From: Cryptomeria japonica
Taxonomy: Eukaryota; Streptophyta; Pinopsida; Cupressales; Cupressaceae
Assembly (NCBI RefSeq): GCF_030272615.1
Contig: NC_081406.1
Span: 217,504,997 to 217,568,996 of the forward strand
Reading direction: 5' to 3'
Length of the DNA: 64,000 nt
Every line of letters starts with the position of its first letter. Positions within the stretch are counted from its first letter, which is position 1. Positions 46,464-57,821 of the stretch are shown piece by piece. A program made the position numbers and the translations under genes. The notes under the pieces were generated by a model. That model searched no databases. It worked only from the letters and a program-made list of their open reading frames with translations, and was not told the DNA's origin.

Positions 46464-49400
46464 TTATTTAAAGACATGATAGATTGAATGAGGTATTTGA
46501 ATATGACATGCTAAATGCTCAACTATAAGTGAGATCAAAAACATGTATAAAATGACAAAAATTGAAGAAGAAAAGTCACAAGAAATCTTAGAAGAGGGAT
46601 GAGTGTAATCTATTAGAGCCTTATCCCTAGAGGAAAGGATTTTATGATGAATAGGAGATAAAGATTCATAAGTGGATTTAGAAATTTGAGGGGACTCATA
46701 AAGAGATTTGTTCATCGCCAAGATTTCCTTATGAGGGGAATGAGAGTTGATAGAAGTAGAAGATGATTTAGTTGAAGTGAGATCATCATCACTACTAAAT
46801 ATAGCATTCACATTGAGAGATGGTCTTTTAGATGCTTTGGTGGGCTTAGAAAGATTATATCCAAGTCCAAATGAATATTCATGCATGTTATGTTCTAAAG
46901 GAACTCTAATTCCTTGTTCATTTGTGCCACAACCATTTCCACTATAGCCACTCTTAGCCAAAATGTGAAAACCACGACCATAACGATTAGCCATTTCAGA
47001 AAGAAAAGATGGTTTCTCATAAGACAAAGAATCAAATTCTTTAGAATTAGAGGTGTGAGGAGAAGAAGTTTGAGAAGCGGCCACAAAATTATTGCTCATA
47101 GGTTCAGGTAAGACTGATTGATCCCTAGTTTCTTCCTTCTTTTTAATTTTAAGCTCTCTAGGAGGAACCCTATACTCACCTACAAAGGTGGAATTGAAAT
47201 CAAGAGATCCCCAATCGTCTTCTGCGAGAACCTTCTCAGGATCAAAAGCCTTTTTATGCGTATATTCAAGTCGAGAAGGATCTTCTTCAAGAGCTTCAGA
47301 CTCATCCAAAGAATTTTGATTATCAGAGGGTAAGGATTTGTCCATAGGTAAAGAGTCATCACTAGAAGAGGAAGATTTAGAAGAACTCCCTTTGGAAGTA
47401 GATGTTTGCAAACAAGCTTGAAAATTAGTATCACCTATCAAGGTATATGTCTTATTGTTATAAATGAATTTAACTTGTCTATGCAATGTAGAGGGGACAA
47501 CTTGCATACCGTGAATCCAAGGTCTCCCTAATAACAAGTTGTATGTTAGATTTCCCGACATAACATGGATAGGAGTAGGCAAAGTAACAGGTCCCACTGT
47601 GATGGGTAAGGTGATAATACCTAATGAAGACTTAGCCACATTATCAAAGCCTCGAATGGGACGAGAGTCATGCTCAATAAGGGATGTATCCACATTCATC
47701 TTATGCAATAGATTAATGCTACACACATTAAGGCCAAAGCCATTATCTACCAGTGTTCGTCTTATAGCAGTGTCATTTATGATAACCACAATCATCAAGG
47801 GATCATATTGATGTTGAATTTCACTAGTAGGCAACTCATCTTGAGTAAACACAATTTGAGCTTTAGGATTCATCACAGAGTTAACCAAAGACACTATATT
47901 ACTAGATGTATTAGGTGGAGGAACATTCAAATCTTTCAAGGCATCTTGTAACATTCCATGATGAGCGGAAGAAGTTTGGATCAAATCCCAAAGGGATATC
48001 TTAGTAGGGGTAGCTTTAAGTTGTTCTATGAGATCATATTCCTTACCAAGAACTTGTGAAATCCGTGGAGCTTGCGGAAGAATTGGTTGGGAAGGAGGAA
48101 GTGAAGTTGGGATAATTGGAGGAGGATTAGGTTGCCTATTGTTTCTAGTATTATAAGTATGGGCAACCGCATGATAACTCTCTCTAGTCATTTGCTTAGC
48201 ATACTCATAAGGGCTCTTAGTAGAATAACCTCCTTGCACAGTAATAACAGGTTTCTTAGGAGTGCAAAAAGAATCATTAGCATGACCACCTTGAACCACT
48301 AAGATAGGCTTATTTAAAGGTTGAGAATTTTGAGAAGGACAAGCACCTTGGATAGTGAAGAGAGGTTTGTTAGGTGTATGTATCAAATTGATTGAGGATG
48401 GTTTAGAGGAATGAACAAAAGTGTTGGAAGAATTATTGATAGTCTTCTCTTGCACTAAAATCTCATCACGAATTAAATCAATTTTAGGAGAGAGACAAGG
48501 GGTAGGCATTGATGTCCTAGTAGGAAGAGTAATACTAGGAAAGGTCATATCATCCTCTATCATCAAAGGATCTACATGGGGAATAAACTCTCTAGGAGAA
48601 GGATCAACATTACTCTCTAAAGTCTCACTTTTGAGAGGGAGATCTTTGAAAGAGATGTTAACCGTTTTGCTTTGAGCTAGGGTTTCCATATGAGTAGAAC
48701 CAAGTTGAGGAGAGGGAGATGCTTTATTTTTAGAGGGAGAATAATTGAGATTCAAGGAAGGTGAGAAAATCTCAAGGGAGTTTTTAATCTTGACTTCATC
48801 CCCTTTGGCTAGGGTTCTCTCACAGGGTAGAGAATAATCAACACCTTCTTCTAATGGTTCATCCCAAATAGTGAAGTTGTTTGAAGTATTTGTCAATTTC
48901 GGGAGAGGAGATAACATTGTTTATTAATTCCTCATCCTTAGAAGGGAGAGCATCAATAGATGTGTTAAACTCATCCTCTTTCCTCAAAATATGTTCAATA
49001 TGATCTTTAGGGGAGAGAGAATTAAGGAAATTGCTTATTATTTCATCTTCTTTCTCTAAGGGATGCTTATGGGTAAGACGAAATTTAGGAGAAGGGTAAG
49101 CATTTATCATTAATTCATCATCTCTAGTGGGAATTTTGTTGGAAAAGGAAATGCCATCACTAGGAAATGTAGAGATAATGTCATCTTCTTGCACAAAATG
49201 ATCCTCATGAAGGGAGCATTTTTTAGGAGCCACAAGGTCATCAAGGGCATCATCCAACAAAGCATGATCATATCTATTAAAAGGCTTATCTTTTGTTCAA
49301 AAGGAGATATCTCTTCATAGAGGGGATCATTGAAAACAACCATGTTACTAGATTTAGTGGAAGAGCTGATAGGAATGTATCCTTGAGAGGAATCATTCGA

Positions 49401-49559
49401 CTTATCTTTCTCATCACAACGAAATGGCATAGTAACAATGTTTATGAGTTTTTGGTAAAATGAAGGTTTGGTATATTTAGGTTTCAAAAATTCATCTAAA
49501 GCTTCATCTAACTCATAATCATCATAAATATGAACATCTTGCAAATAAAAATCTGACAT
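46464..49559 (-). pseudogene. G-B truncated polyprotein: novel N-terminus, protease, G-patch-like segment
   Basis: Same start as G-A (MSDFYLQDVHIYDDY), then a frameshift near 49300 and another near 48915 split it into three frames. The last and longest (46464-48917, 817 codons) has an extended acidic/Ser-rich part, three VQG repeats (PLFTIQG, PILVVQG, PVITVQG), the retropepsin with LVDNGFGLNVC in which Ser after Gly is Phe, LLLGRPWIHGMQ, and a G-patch-like end (FHILAKSGYSGNGCG, FGLGYN). Where G-A continues into RT, this protein has a Ser-rich tail and a hydrophobic segment (SSSIFVILYMFLISLIVEHL) before the stop at 46464. The tail is unlike G-A and may be new sequence. Confidence 0.8.
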
Positions 49560-49726
49560 GTTGAAATTGCATAAAATTTAAACACACAATGCAAAGAAAC
49601 ACACTTTTTTTTTTCTTTTTTTTCTTTTTAATGAAAATGAAATGAAAACACACTAAATCTAGATCTAGATCTAACAAATGCAATGCAAGAGGAAGCAATG
49701 ATATATTCACGTCGGGTTCACCAAAA
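49560..49726 (-). promoter_or_regulatory. G-B leader and primer-binding site
   Basis: The minus strand reads TTTTGGTGAACCCGACGTGA just inside the LTR (primer site core 49710-49723). A T-rich tract (49604-49630) precedes the polyprotein start. The tRNA is not assigned. Confidence 0.65.
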
Positions 49727-51364
49727 TGTGTAGGAGAAAAAGTGACACTAAGCAAACATGCCCTAATCTCACTTTCAACCACACACTTGTGGAATACGAA
49801 AGAGCCTAGAGGTATCACACAATTGGCTACTTCTTTTTGTGGAAGAGAGAGCCATGGGCTACCTATTAGGATTTCTATTCCTTTGTTGTAATTGAAAGAT
49901 AAAATAATGCAAGTTCAATCCCTAACCCCAAAGTGCAAGTATGAACTAATAACAAGATTACAGAATTGAACTTAAATGATGGAAAACTGTAAACACAAGG
50001 ACAAGACAAGAATTTAAATGTGTACCCAGTGTTAAAATCTGAGTGAGAATGTTCGGGACGGGGGCGCGGGCGACTGTCCTGATTCTGCCCCTGAAACTGC
50101 TCCAAAAACTGCTGTTTTTGCACTCTGGAAAAGCTGTCAAAAATGCTGAAAATGCTGTCTGTCAGGAGGACCAGGGCGCCCAGCGCCCCTATCCTGGCAG
50201 GACCAGGGCACCCCACGCCCCTGTCCTGGTCTTTTTCTCTGCAATTTGGTGTGAAGTTCGGTCTCCGTCTGCTTCTTCCGGATCTGTAACTTGCGGCATC
50301 GTCCGAATTCCAAAACCTGCACTTATATCTGAAAAGGTGTGGTGGGCGGCTATATAGGGTTTTGCCTTAGTCAAACCCCTGCTTCGGTGATTTCCACCTC
50401 CACAAATAGCCAAGTTGTATTGTAAAATGTATTGTGTGTGCAGACCTAGTGTGTGTGCAAGGTCCTTAAATGCAAGAAAGCAAACTAGAGCAACTTAGAA
50501 AGTAAACCCTAATTGCTTGTAAATGATAATGTAAATGCTCTAAATCAAGATGCAAAGTGATCTAAAGCATGAATAAAGGATATATTGAAGCTTATGCAAA
50601 GACATGAAAACAACATGAAATCATACCCAACCCTTAAGGGAGGAGTACAAGCCAATCTTCAGTCGGTAATCTCCTATTGTTCTTCAATGTCTCCCAAGCC
50701 CTAAATGAATGAAATTGATGAATGCTTGATGGATGGATGTTGAATGTTATTGAAGTCTTCAAAGATCTACTCTTTTGCTGCATATGAGGTTTCTGAAAAC
50801 GAAAATCCCCATCCTTTCAAATGAAGAAAGAGAGCTCTTATATAGGAAACCCTAGGTCGTAATTTCATCTTTTGGCCGACCTAGAGATTGAATATCCCGC
50901 CAATTTCTTGGGGTTAAGCTTTATTTTATGATTGGATTGTGCTCCTAAAATTTTGGGAAAAATGTCCAGGACCATGTTGCACTCCGGGCGCCATGGTCCT
51001 GACAACTTTTCACCAAATTTTCAGGGCCGTCGGATATGATGATTTTAGAGAGAATCCCGAAGTTACAGGTGATTTCGAGATGTTTTGACCCCGAAACCAA
51101 GCCCCCAAGTTCGAAATAGGACTTAATTAGGGTTTTTGATTAAATGATGTATAGGAGGAATAAAATGAAAAGGGCACACTTTAATGAAACGGCCCAACTT
51201 TATGATATGGAAGATGATGAAATAGAACCTTAGACCTAATTAATTTGATTAATTAAGTGCTAAAGGGGAAATGCAATGCAAAATAAAAAATGCACCAAGG
51301 CGGGTGCTAAACTAGGTGTGAAATTGTACCACGCTAGCAAGTGCGTACAATTTACGACGCTACA
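49727..51364 (-). repeat. G-B 5' LTR (right copy)
   Basis: Near-identical to 42958-44627 but with one GC-rich unit fewer (two, near 50167-50230). The minus-strand promoter has TATATAAG (50837-50844) next to GAGCTC; as the upstream LTR it would drive the element's transcript. Confidence 0.9.
50837..50844 (-). promoter_or_regulatory. Candidate TATA box of G-B
   Basis: TATATAAG on the minus strand in the 5' LTR, with GAGCTC just downstream. It is conserved at 44100-44107 in the other LTR and mutated in G-A. Inferred from sequence only. Confidence 0.5.
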
Positions 51365-51369
51365 ATAGG

Positions 51370-51947
51370 TCTGTTGGATTAGATCATTTTGAGATTCATC
51401 ATAATGTGAATATGGAATTGAAACAGATGCGGAATATATCAGAGAGATTATCTATGTGAGGATATTTATGTAAGGGTTATTCTGGTAAAGGGTTTAGGGT
51501 TTCAAACCGGAACAGACATAGCTTAAACTAGAACTGTATTCTGGTATAGAAGATGCTATCTTAGCAATTCAATACTTCTCTAGATTTTAGTCTGGATTTT
51601 TGTGTAGTCAGTGAGGCTCCTTTTGTGATTGTGCAGTGTGCTCTAGGTTGTAAGCCTTCCTGCAAGTGCAGGCCCCTCATATTTTGTAATATCTCTTCAT
51701 ATGGCCAGTGGATTGATATTGTGGGTCACAAATCCCATAATGGTTTTTCCTCTTTGAGGTTTTCCATGTATAATTTTGTATGTTATGGTTCTCATTTATG
51801 TGATTAGCTTATTGGTTGTTTTACTTCTTTCAAATATGTATGTACTAGTATATTGGTTGGTGTATGCATGTTTTAACAAGGATAAAATTGATCATTCTAG
51901 TATAACACTAATTCAACTCCCCCTCTCAGTGTTATTGGATTCCAACA
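51370..51947 (+). repeat. L-A 3' LTR, right part
   Basis: Continues the LTR cut at 42957. It shows the telo-box-like AGGGTTTAGGGTTT (about 51487), the perfect hairpin CCTGCAAGTGCAGG (51659-51672), and the end GGATTCCAACA. AAGAG follows, the near-TSD of L-A. Confidence 0.85.
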
Positions 51948-51952
51948 AAGAG

Positions 51953-53329
51953 GTGCTAAAGTTAAGAGTGTCTCTATATTACCTAACCTCTGAAGCAGGT
52001 CAGGAAATTTTGGTTGCTCTGATTCATCATGATTTGTGTGAAATAGTCCAATCAAGGATAGATATTCTAAAAAATCTCGATGCGCCGGTCCATCAGTAAA
52101 GTGTTGAAATTTCATAAATCATTTGGGACTTCAACAGAAGTGTGAGTAGAGCTGTGTGATTAAATGTTCATTTTTTTTACTAGAGCATGCTTGCTCAAAA
52201 TACCAAAAGCTAGATTCATAATGTGGGCCATGCAATGAATTCCAATAATGTAGGGTGCACAAGAACTTTTCATCTTTTCTCAAAGACCATTCTTGTGCCC
52301 TTGCATTATTGAAGCTCCATCTGCTCCAACACACACCAACTTTTTGGCAATCGTCATGTCATCCATACCTGCATATTCAATTAAACAACTATTTACTAGT
52401 TGAAATAAATTTTCGACTATCACACTATCCTTCATTTTAGCAACAAAGAGTAGATGAGGTTGGCGGGCATGATTTTGTATAGTATAAATATGCATGCATA
52501 ACCATGAAGTATTATCTACTGTCATAACTTCATCTAAAGACAACTTAATAAAGTTTGAATCTCTTAGTTTTCCCTTTACATATTCTTTTTCAACCTCGGC
52601 AAGACAACTTGCCCATTCCCATCCACTGTTTACTGACCAGTGACTATTATGATAGTTAGGAACTTTCAAAAAGTGTAATAAACCACTCATTGATGGGTAG
52701 TCTATTATAGCATGCCCTCTGCTCAAAATATAGAAAACAACACTTAATTAAATAGCTTTTCCCAGTTGTTTTATTTGCATTGCTTTTCCAAGAATGGCTT
52801 TAATAGAACCTTTAACTTCAGCATGCTTCGTTTGTATTTTCTCCTAAAAATAAATTTCTTTGGCATTCCTCACGTGCTTGCATTTCTCCTTTGTTTTCCA
52901 TCTTATCGCTGATTTTTCAACTCCATCTATCATTTTTTTTCATAAACTTTACCCATATCCTTTTCTATGATGTCAATTTTTAGATACAACCTCTTTTCCT
53001 TTTTATGTTTCCGAGTGCAAATCTTACACCTGCATTCTATTGGAGGGTCTCCTTCAATTGGATTCTCCACTGGTTCAATGAATGGATACTTTGACGCTCA
53101 ATTAATTTGAAAAATTCCTCACTGACATATCCCACTCCCAATCCCTTTTTGATTTGTCTTTTCTTTTCTTACTTCGTGCATTATCATCTGTGGCATTATC
53201 ACCCAAGTCGATTATATCATTGTAGCTAACCTGGGTATCTACTAGAAAAATTTCTTCAATTTCATCGTGATCTGAGATATCAAGTTTGTCGCCTTGTTCA
53301 ATATGTGGTGTAGGTCTACTTGTGATGAT
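51953..53329 (-). pseudogene. hAT-type transposase, central block
   Basis: Reads right to left. 52930-53095 encodes PFIEPVENPIEGDPPIE and CRCKICTRKHKKEKR, a short zinc-finger-like element of the BED/TTF sort. The open frame 52280-52726 holds SLDEVMTVDNTSWLCMHIY and KKLVCVGADGASIMQGHKNG, matching the hAT catalytic neighbourhood in which an Asp follows the helix and GADGAS-M-G is typical of ZNF862-like transposases. 52130-52280 adds CAPYIIGIHCMAHIMNLAF, and 51953-52115 continues until L-A cuts it. A basic nuclear-signal-like stretch (RSKKRKDKSKRDW) lies near 53130-53170. Several stops and frameshifts are present. Confidence 0.65.
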
Positions 53330-53334
53330 GTACC

Positions 53335-54131
53335 TGTTGGCATATGCACACTCCAATGAGACATTGTATGAGATTGAAGGTTTTGTCATTGATGGCAACC
53401 TTGCAATCCTATGGCACTGGCAAAGGCATTATACTAGCATCAGCAGATCACACTCTACACCGGCACTCAGGATACCAGCACCGACACAGAAGAAAGGAAG
53501 TATACCAGCACAGAGGTCGACAGGATTTTGTTATATTATATTTTGTTTATTATTGTAATAATGTGTAAGCCGACTTGGCAAATTGTAAAATGACTCTTAT
53601 ATATAAAAGAGATCATTGTAGACATTTTAGAGGAGAAGTAGTAGAAAAAAGGAAAATATTAGGCAGACCTATTGTGTGAAATATAGGTAAAGAGGTATAT
53701 GTAAAGAATAGAGCAGGAACTGGTACTGAATCTGGCATTGAAGATGCTATTGTAAAGTAGCACAAGATATTGGATTTATATAATTCCTATTGTAAGTCAG
53801 TGAGACTTCCCATTGAGCAGTGAGCTCTAGGCAGTTGGCCTTCCTGCATGTGCAGGCCCCTATTGTAAGTAATATTCTCTTATTGGCCAGTGAGTGAATA
53901 TTGTGGGTCACAAATCCCACCGAGGTTTTTCCCACATCGGGTTTCCTCATTAACATCTTGTGTTATGGTGTGCTTTTCATGTGGATGTTCTTGATTCTGT
54001 TCATTGTATTATTTCTTGCATACCAGTACACTGTTATATTATGTTCAACATGTTTTAAGTTAAGAAATTCTAATTACCGGTCAAATATTGATTCACCCCC
54101 CCCCCTCTCAGTATCTGTGGGATCCCTAATA
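53335..54131 (+). repeat. L-B 5' LTR
   Basis: Starts TGTTGGCATATGC and ends GGATCCCTAATA. It ends in TA and not CA, in both copies. It includes a strong TATA box (53598-53609), the perfect hairpin CCTGCATGTGCAGG (53843-53856), GTGGG/CCCAC pairing near 53901-53920, and a C run near 54095-54106. Confidence 0.9.
53598..53609 (+). promoter_or_regulatory. Candidate TATA box of L-B
   Basis: TATATATAAAAG in the 5' LTR, unchanged at 58086-58097 in the 3' LTR while nearby positions differ. Transcription would then start near 53635, leaving the hairpins in the RNA leader. Confidence 0.55.
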
Positions 54132-54133
54132 AT

Positions 54134-54145
54134 TGGTATCAGAGC
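54134..54145 (+). promoter_or_regulatory. L-B primer-binding site
   Basis: TGGTATCAGAGC, a perfect tRNA-iMet primer site, two bases after the LTR. It is identical to that of C-inner. Confidence 0.9.
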
Positions 54146-54214
54146 TTGGTCCTCTATTTTCAAAATCCTAATAGCTTGAGAAAGATCTTGACACTTGTAA
54201 AGATAGAAAATCTA

Positions 54215-55274
54215 ATGAAGCAACTGGAAGGAGCTCTTACAAACTATGATGCAGAAAAGTTGAAAAATATCAAATTAGAAGATGATTTTAGAGCAGCTCA
54301 GGACATCATTCAGGCACTTCAAGAAAATTTTACTGTTGCAAGAAATAAGAGAAGAGAACTTTGTGAAAAATGGCAAAATGAGAATGATGAAAAGGAATCA
54401 CTTAATGATATGATAAACAAGTTGAAACAAGAGATCATGACAACAAAAAATGAAATGCAGGATATGAGTATGAGATTTTGCAAAGAGAATGAGGATAGGA
54501 AGAAGAATGAAGAAGAATTGACCAGAAGACTAAGTGATGCAGCAAATGAGAATACAAGACTTGGCTATGAAAATGACATGTTGAAGACAGATCTGATGCA
54601 TACTCAGAATGACTCAAATGAAATGATGAGACAAAAAAAAGTCTTAGAAAGAGAAATAGAAACTGCAAATCAACATAAAGAAAAATTCAAGAAAAGCTCA
54701 AAGGAACTTGGCACCTTGCTGAAAAATCAAAAACCTAAAGGTGACACTTCTAGAATTGGCTTTGAAGTTGGTGAAAGCTTCGGTACTACAAATACTCAGG
54801 ATCACAGCAAACCAGTAAGACAACCTAATGCTTATAAATTCAATGGAAAATGCTTGAACTGTAATAAGTATGTTCATAGAGCAAATGAATGTAGATCTAG
54901 AAATTATCAGAATATCAACACACCCACCGGTCAATGTTCTAAATGCAACAAAGTTGGTCACAATTCTGAAAAACAACAGAATGAATGTGAGATGTTATGT
55001 TTGTGGAAGATTTGGACATTTATCCAATCAATGCAAAACACAAACCGGCATAGGTTATGGGAAAGCTATTCAGAAAAATAATGTAACTTGTTATGCATGT
55101 AACAAGATTGGGCATATTGCTAAATTCTGTAGAAGTAAAGGAACATTGGTAGACAACAAAAGTTCTAGCTTGAAAGGTAAAGAAAAAGTTGAAGAGGTTA
55201 AGCAAGATTTCTCAAAACAATGGATTAGAAAAGTTGATCTAAATATTGGGAATACTCCTCCACTGGTAGAATAA
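54215..55274 (+). pseudogene. L-B gag-like protein: coiled coil plus four CCHC knuckles
   Basis: The first ATG in the frame is 54215; the frame is open from 54146 but lacks an earlier ATG. The N-terminal 170 residues are a highly charged coiled coil. Four CCHC-type knuckles follow: CLNCNKYVHRANEC (54851-54892), CSKCNKVGHNSE (54935-54976, last Cys lost), CYVCGRFGHLSNQC (54993-55034) and CYACNKIGHIAKFC (55089-55130). The last two are in a different frame because of a shift near 54975-54990. Copia gag usually has one knuckle and a different N-terminal half, so this is an unusual nucleocapsid-like protein. It would bind the element's RNA. Confidence 0.7.
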
Positions 55275-55662
55275 ACCAATACTTCACCAACATAATAGAG
55301 TGATGCTTCACCAGAAGGACAAAGCAGTGCTCCATTAGCATGAATTTCTTCATCTAATTGAAGAAAATTTCCTTGAGGGTTTGGCAATCTATTGATACAT
55401 GTGCTATTATTCCCTCGGTTAGAGATAAGAAGTTGAAAATTACTTATTACCGGCAAACAAAGTTAAGTGAATACTTAACCAACATGCAATTAATATGATA
55501 GAGAGCAAAAAGACACTATAAAATTAAGGTTTTGGCTCCATTTCATTTCACCGAGATTTCAAATTTTTGAAGAGCGCAAAGATTCCGAGCTAAGGCATTT
55601 CAAGAAAGAAGCAAGAACACTCCAAGCAATCATCCATCCAAGACAGTAAAAGGTATTTAATC
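55275..55662. other. L-B spacer between the two ORFs
   Basis: No gene. It contains a decayed continuation of the first ORF's tail and a leader-like stretch before the ATG at 55663. Confidence 0.45.
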
Positions 55663-57616
55663 ATGGCAACCACCTCTGCAATTGAATATATAGAAAACCC
55701 TACTGTTGTTGAAGTAATAAAAAGACCTAGGCCCGTATTTCAGTTAGTTCCCGAGATAGCAAAGAAGGATGATACCTTAGGTGCTTTTTCTCAAATTCCT
55801 AAGGGAGTTGTATATGCTGAAGACCCTAGAATGTACATCCATTGCAACATTGAGGAATTAGGAGATTAGGAAATTAAAACCATGTATAAAACTGTGATAT
55901 GTGATAATACTGGCAATGTAAAGGATGAACACAAGATCATTGAGACCCTAGGATTTACAGAGATCCTTAGCATTTCTGAATTTCCAAAGGATGTGATTAG
56001 GATAGTCTTAAGCAGGGTACATGGTGAATTTTTCTGGCTAGATGCAATTCACAAAATCACCAAGGAAGCTGTAAAAGCCGTCACAGGGTTACCGACCACC
56101 AGTAAAAGACCAGATAAAACCAAGAAATTGATGACCTAATTGCTCAAGCCAACCAGACAGTATTTTCTACTACACACCGGCACATTGCTTTAATGGTAGG
56201 AAGAGTTAATGAGGTGACAGAGGAAACAGAAAGTGGATGGGATATATTCTTGGTTGAGAAAGAAAAACAAGAAGAATATAGGAACCCCAAACCCATAAAA
56301 TTTTATCGGAAAGATAGAGACAAGGGGAAAGGAAAAGTTGGTGGACCACCTAGTATCAAGGTTAGAGACAACTTACCCCCACCTTCTTTGATTACTCCAC
56401 CAATAAAATCAACAACTACTAAAGATCAACCGGCAGTCGAGAGTATGGATGTAGAGGATAATAATCCTAATCTTGAAGTCCTATATACAGTGAATGTTGA
56501 TACTTAGAAGATCAACATAGTAGTAGACAAAGATACAACAGAAAAGATAGATATGGCTAGTGAGCCTTCGGTAGCAGGGGAAATTGATAAACCTGCAGAA
56601 GATAAAGAGCAAAATGTAGAGACTGAGACATAGACTAAGGCAATGAAACATACAAAGAAACAAACAGAGCTAAAGGCTCCAAAACAACAACAACCGGAAT
56701 AGGTACATAAAGAAACAGTGCCACAGACAACTAGTGAAGTAGGAAAACCATTGCTTAAAGAAATGCAGACACAAACTGACCTACTAGAGGTCAATACAAG
56801 CTTGGTTCCTTCCACTGGTACTCAGATTGTTGACTCATCATCAAGCTTCAAATCAACCAATGTGACTGAGGTACTACTTGATTCTATCAAGAAAATAACC
56901 GTTGCAGCTCACAGGCTTACAAAGCAATTGATGATACCATACCAATTTTGAAGGTAATTGCTCCTAACTATAATATAGATAGCAAAGATTCTTTAGAACA
57001 ATTGGATACACTATGTAAATATATCTCAGAAAACATTGAGAAGATAAAAGAAGAGTCAGTAAAGGATAAAGTAGAAGTTGAAAAACAGAAATTCTTTGAT
57101 GAGAAAATACAGAAGTGTAATAGAGATTTTGACACACTTCTACTGGAATTATGTAATTTGTTGAAAGAGTACAAAAATTTGTACAAAGATAGCTGTAAAA
57201 CAAACTTTTTGACTGTAGATATTGACAAGAAAATGAGCAAGGTTCAGGATGAGATCAATAAACTTGCAGATAATTTTGTCAACTCACCTATTACACTATC
57301 AGTTTTTGAGGAGAAGATAACAAATTTTGAGGAAGAACTACTCAAATTGGAAAGAGGAAAAGAAAGAATAATAAGTAAGGCAAAGCATTTGAGATCTAAA
57401 CTAAGTCCAAGATTGGACTATCTAGCATCTCTGCGGAAGGAAATTTCTGAGGCACTAATACAAGGCAACAAAACACCGGTAGAGCATTTGCAGCATCTCA
57501 CCGGTATAGTGAAAAGAACAGAAACAACAATAAAGGATAGCAAGAAGTTTATGGATAGTATAAACTTGATTTTGGGAGATCTTTTTCAAATTATAACTAC
57601 CCAGCTACAAGGTTAA
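55663..57616 (+). pseudogene. L-B second ORF: conserved N-terminal domain and coiled-coil tail
   Basis: Starts MATTSAIEYIENPTVVEV at 55663. Early stops at 55867 and 56137 are followed by continued reading. The N-terminal domain matches L-A (GVVYAEDPRMYIHCNIEEL, VHGEFFWLDAIHKITKE). A junction near 56150 joins it to LMVGRVNEVTEETESGW, deleting about 1.3 kb present in L-A. A Pro/Thr/Lys-rich middle (56300-56850) leads to an intact 222-codon coiled-coil tail (56948-57616). The family is not recognised. Conservation in two elements argues for a real, once-selected protein. Confidence 0.6.
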
Positions 57617-57821
57617 AACCACAAATTCTACTAACATCTTGACAACCTTTATCATTGATGCCAAAGGGGGAGTAGTGGGATGAGAAAATTCAAATCACAG
57701 GACAAGAATCATATGCTCAGGGGGAGCTCTCACATTTTTGGTAAACATTTTTGGACTACACATTTTTGGATACTTTTTGAAATTTCTCATGAGTGTTGCC
57801 ATCAATGCCAAAGGGGGAGAT
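57617..57821 (+). other. L-B 3' untranslated region with two purine tracts
   Basis: CATTGATGCCAAAGGGGGAG (about 57653-57672) and ATCAATGCCAAAGGGGGAGA (57801-57820), with TCAGGGGGAGCTC (about 57717) between. The last tract primes plus-strand synthesis at the LTR. Confidence 0.75.

Larger units (their letters stand above)
42958..51364 (-). mobile_element. G-B: non-autonomous Gypsy element related to G-A
   Basis: LTRs 42958-44627 and 49727-51364, perfect TSD ATAGG (42953-42957 and 51365-51369), primer site 49710-49723, purine tract 44628-44642. The only coding region is the protease/G-patch polyprotein (46464-49559); RT, RNase H, integrase and the PMD gene are absent. LTR difference over about 185 bases is near 2%, so the insertion is recent. 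Mobility must have depended on enzymes from a relative such as G-A. Confidence 0.9.
9718..51947 (+). mobile_element. L-A: non-autonomous Copia-like LTR element, with nested insertions
   Basis: The LTRs are 9718-10647 and 42600-42957 plus 51370-51947 (about 930 bp each), starting TGTTGGCAATTG and ending TTCCAACA. The primer site is at 10650-10661 and the purine tract at 42588-42599. The near-TSD is AAAAG/AAGAG. The interior encodes a gag-like protein with zinc knuckles and a second long ORF, but no protease, integrase, reverse transcriptase or RNase H. After removal of C-outer and G-B the element would be about 6.9 kb. By hand over the first 145 bases the LTRs differ by roughly 7%. Confidence 0.85.

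Noticed and set aside
46747..48675. Plus-strand open frames opposite the G-B polyprotein
   Set aside because: Shadows of the minus-strand protease/G-patch frame; the same shadows recur opposite G-A.
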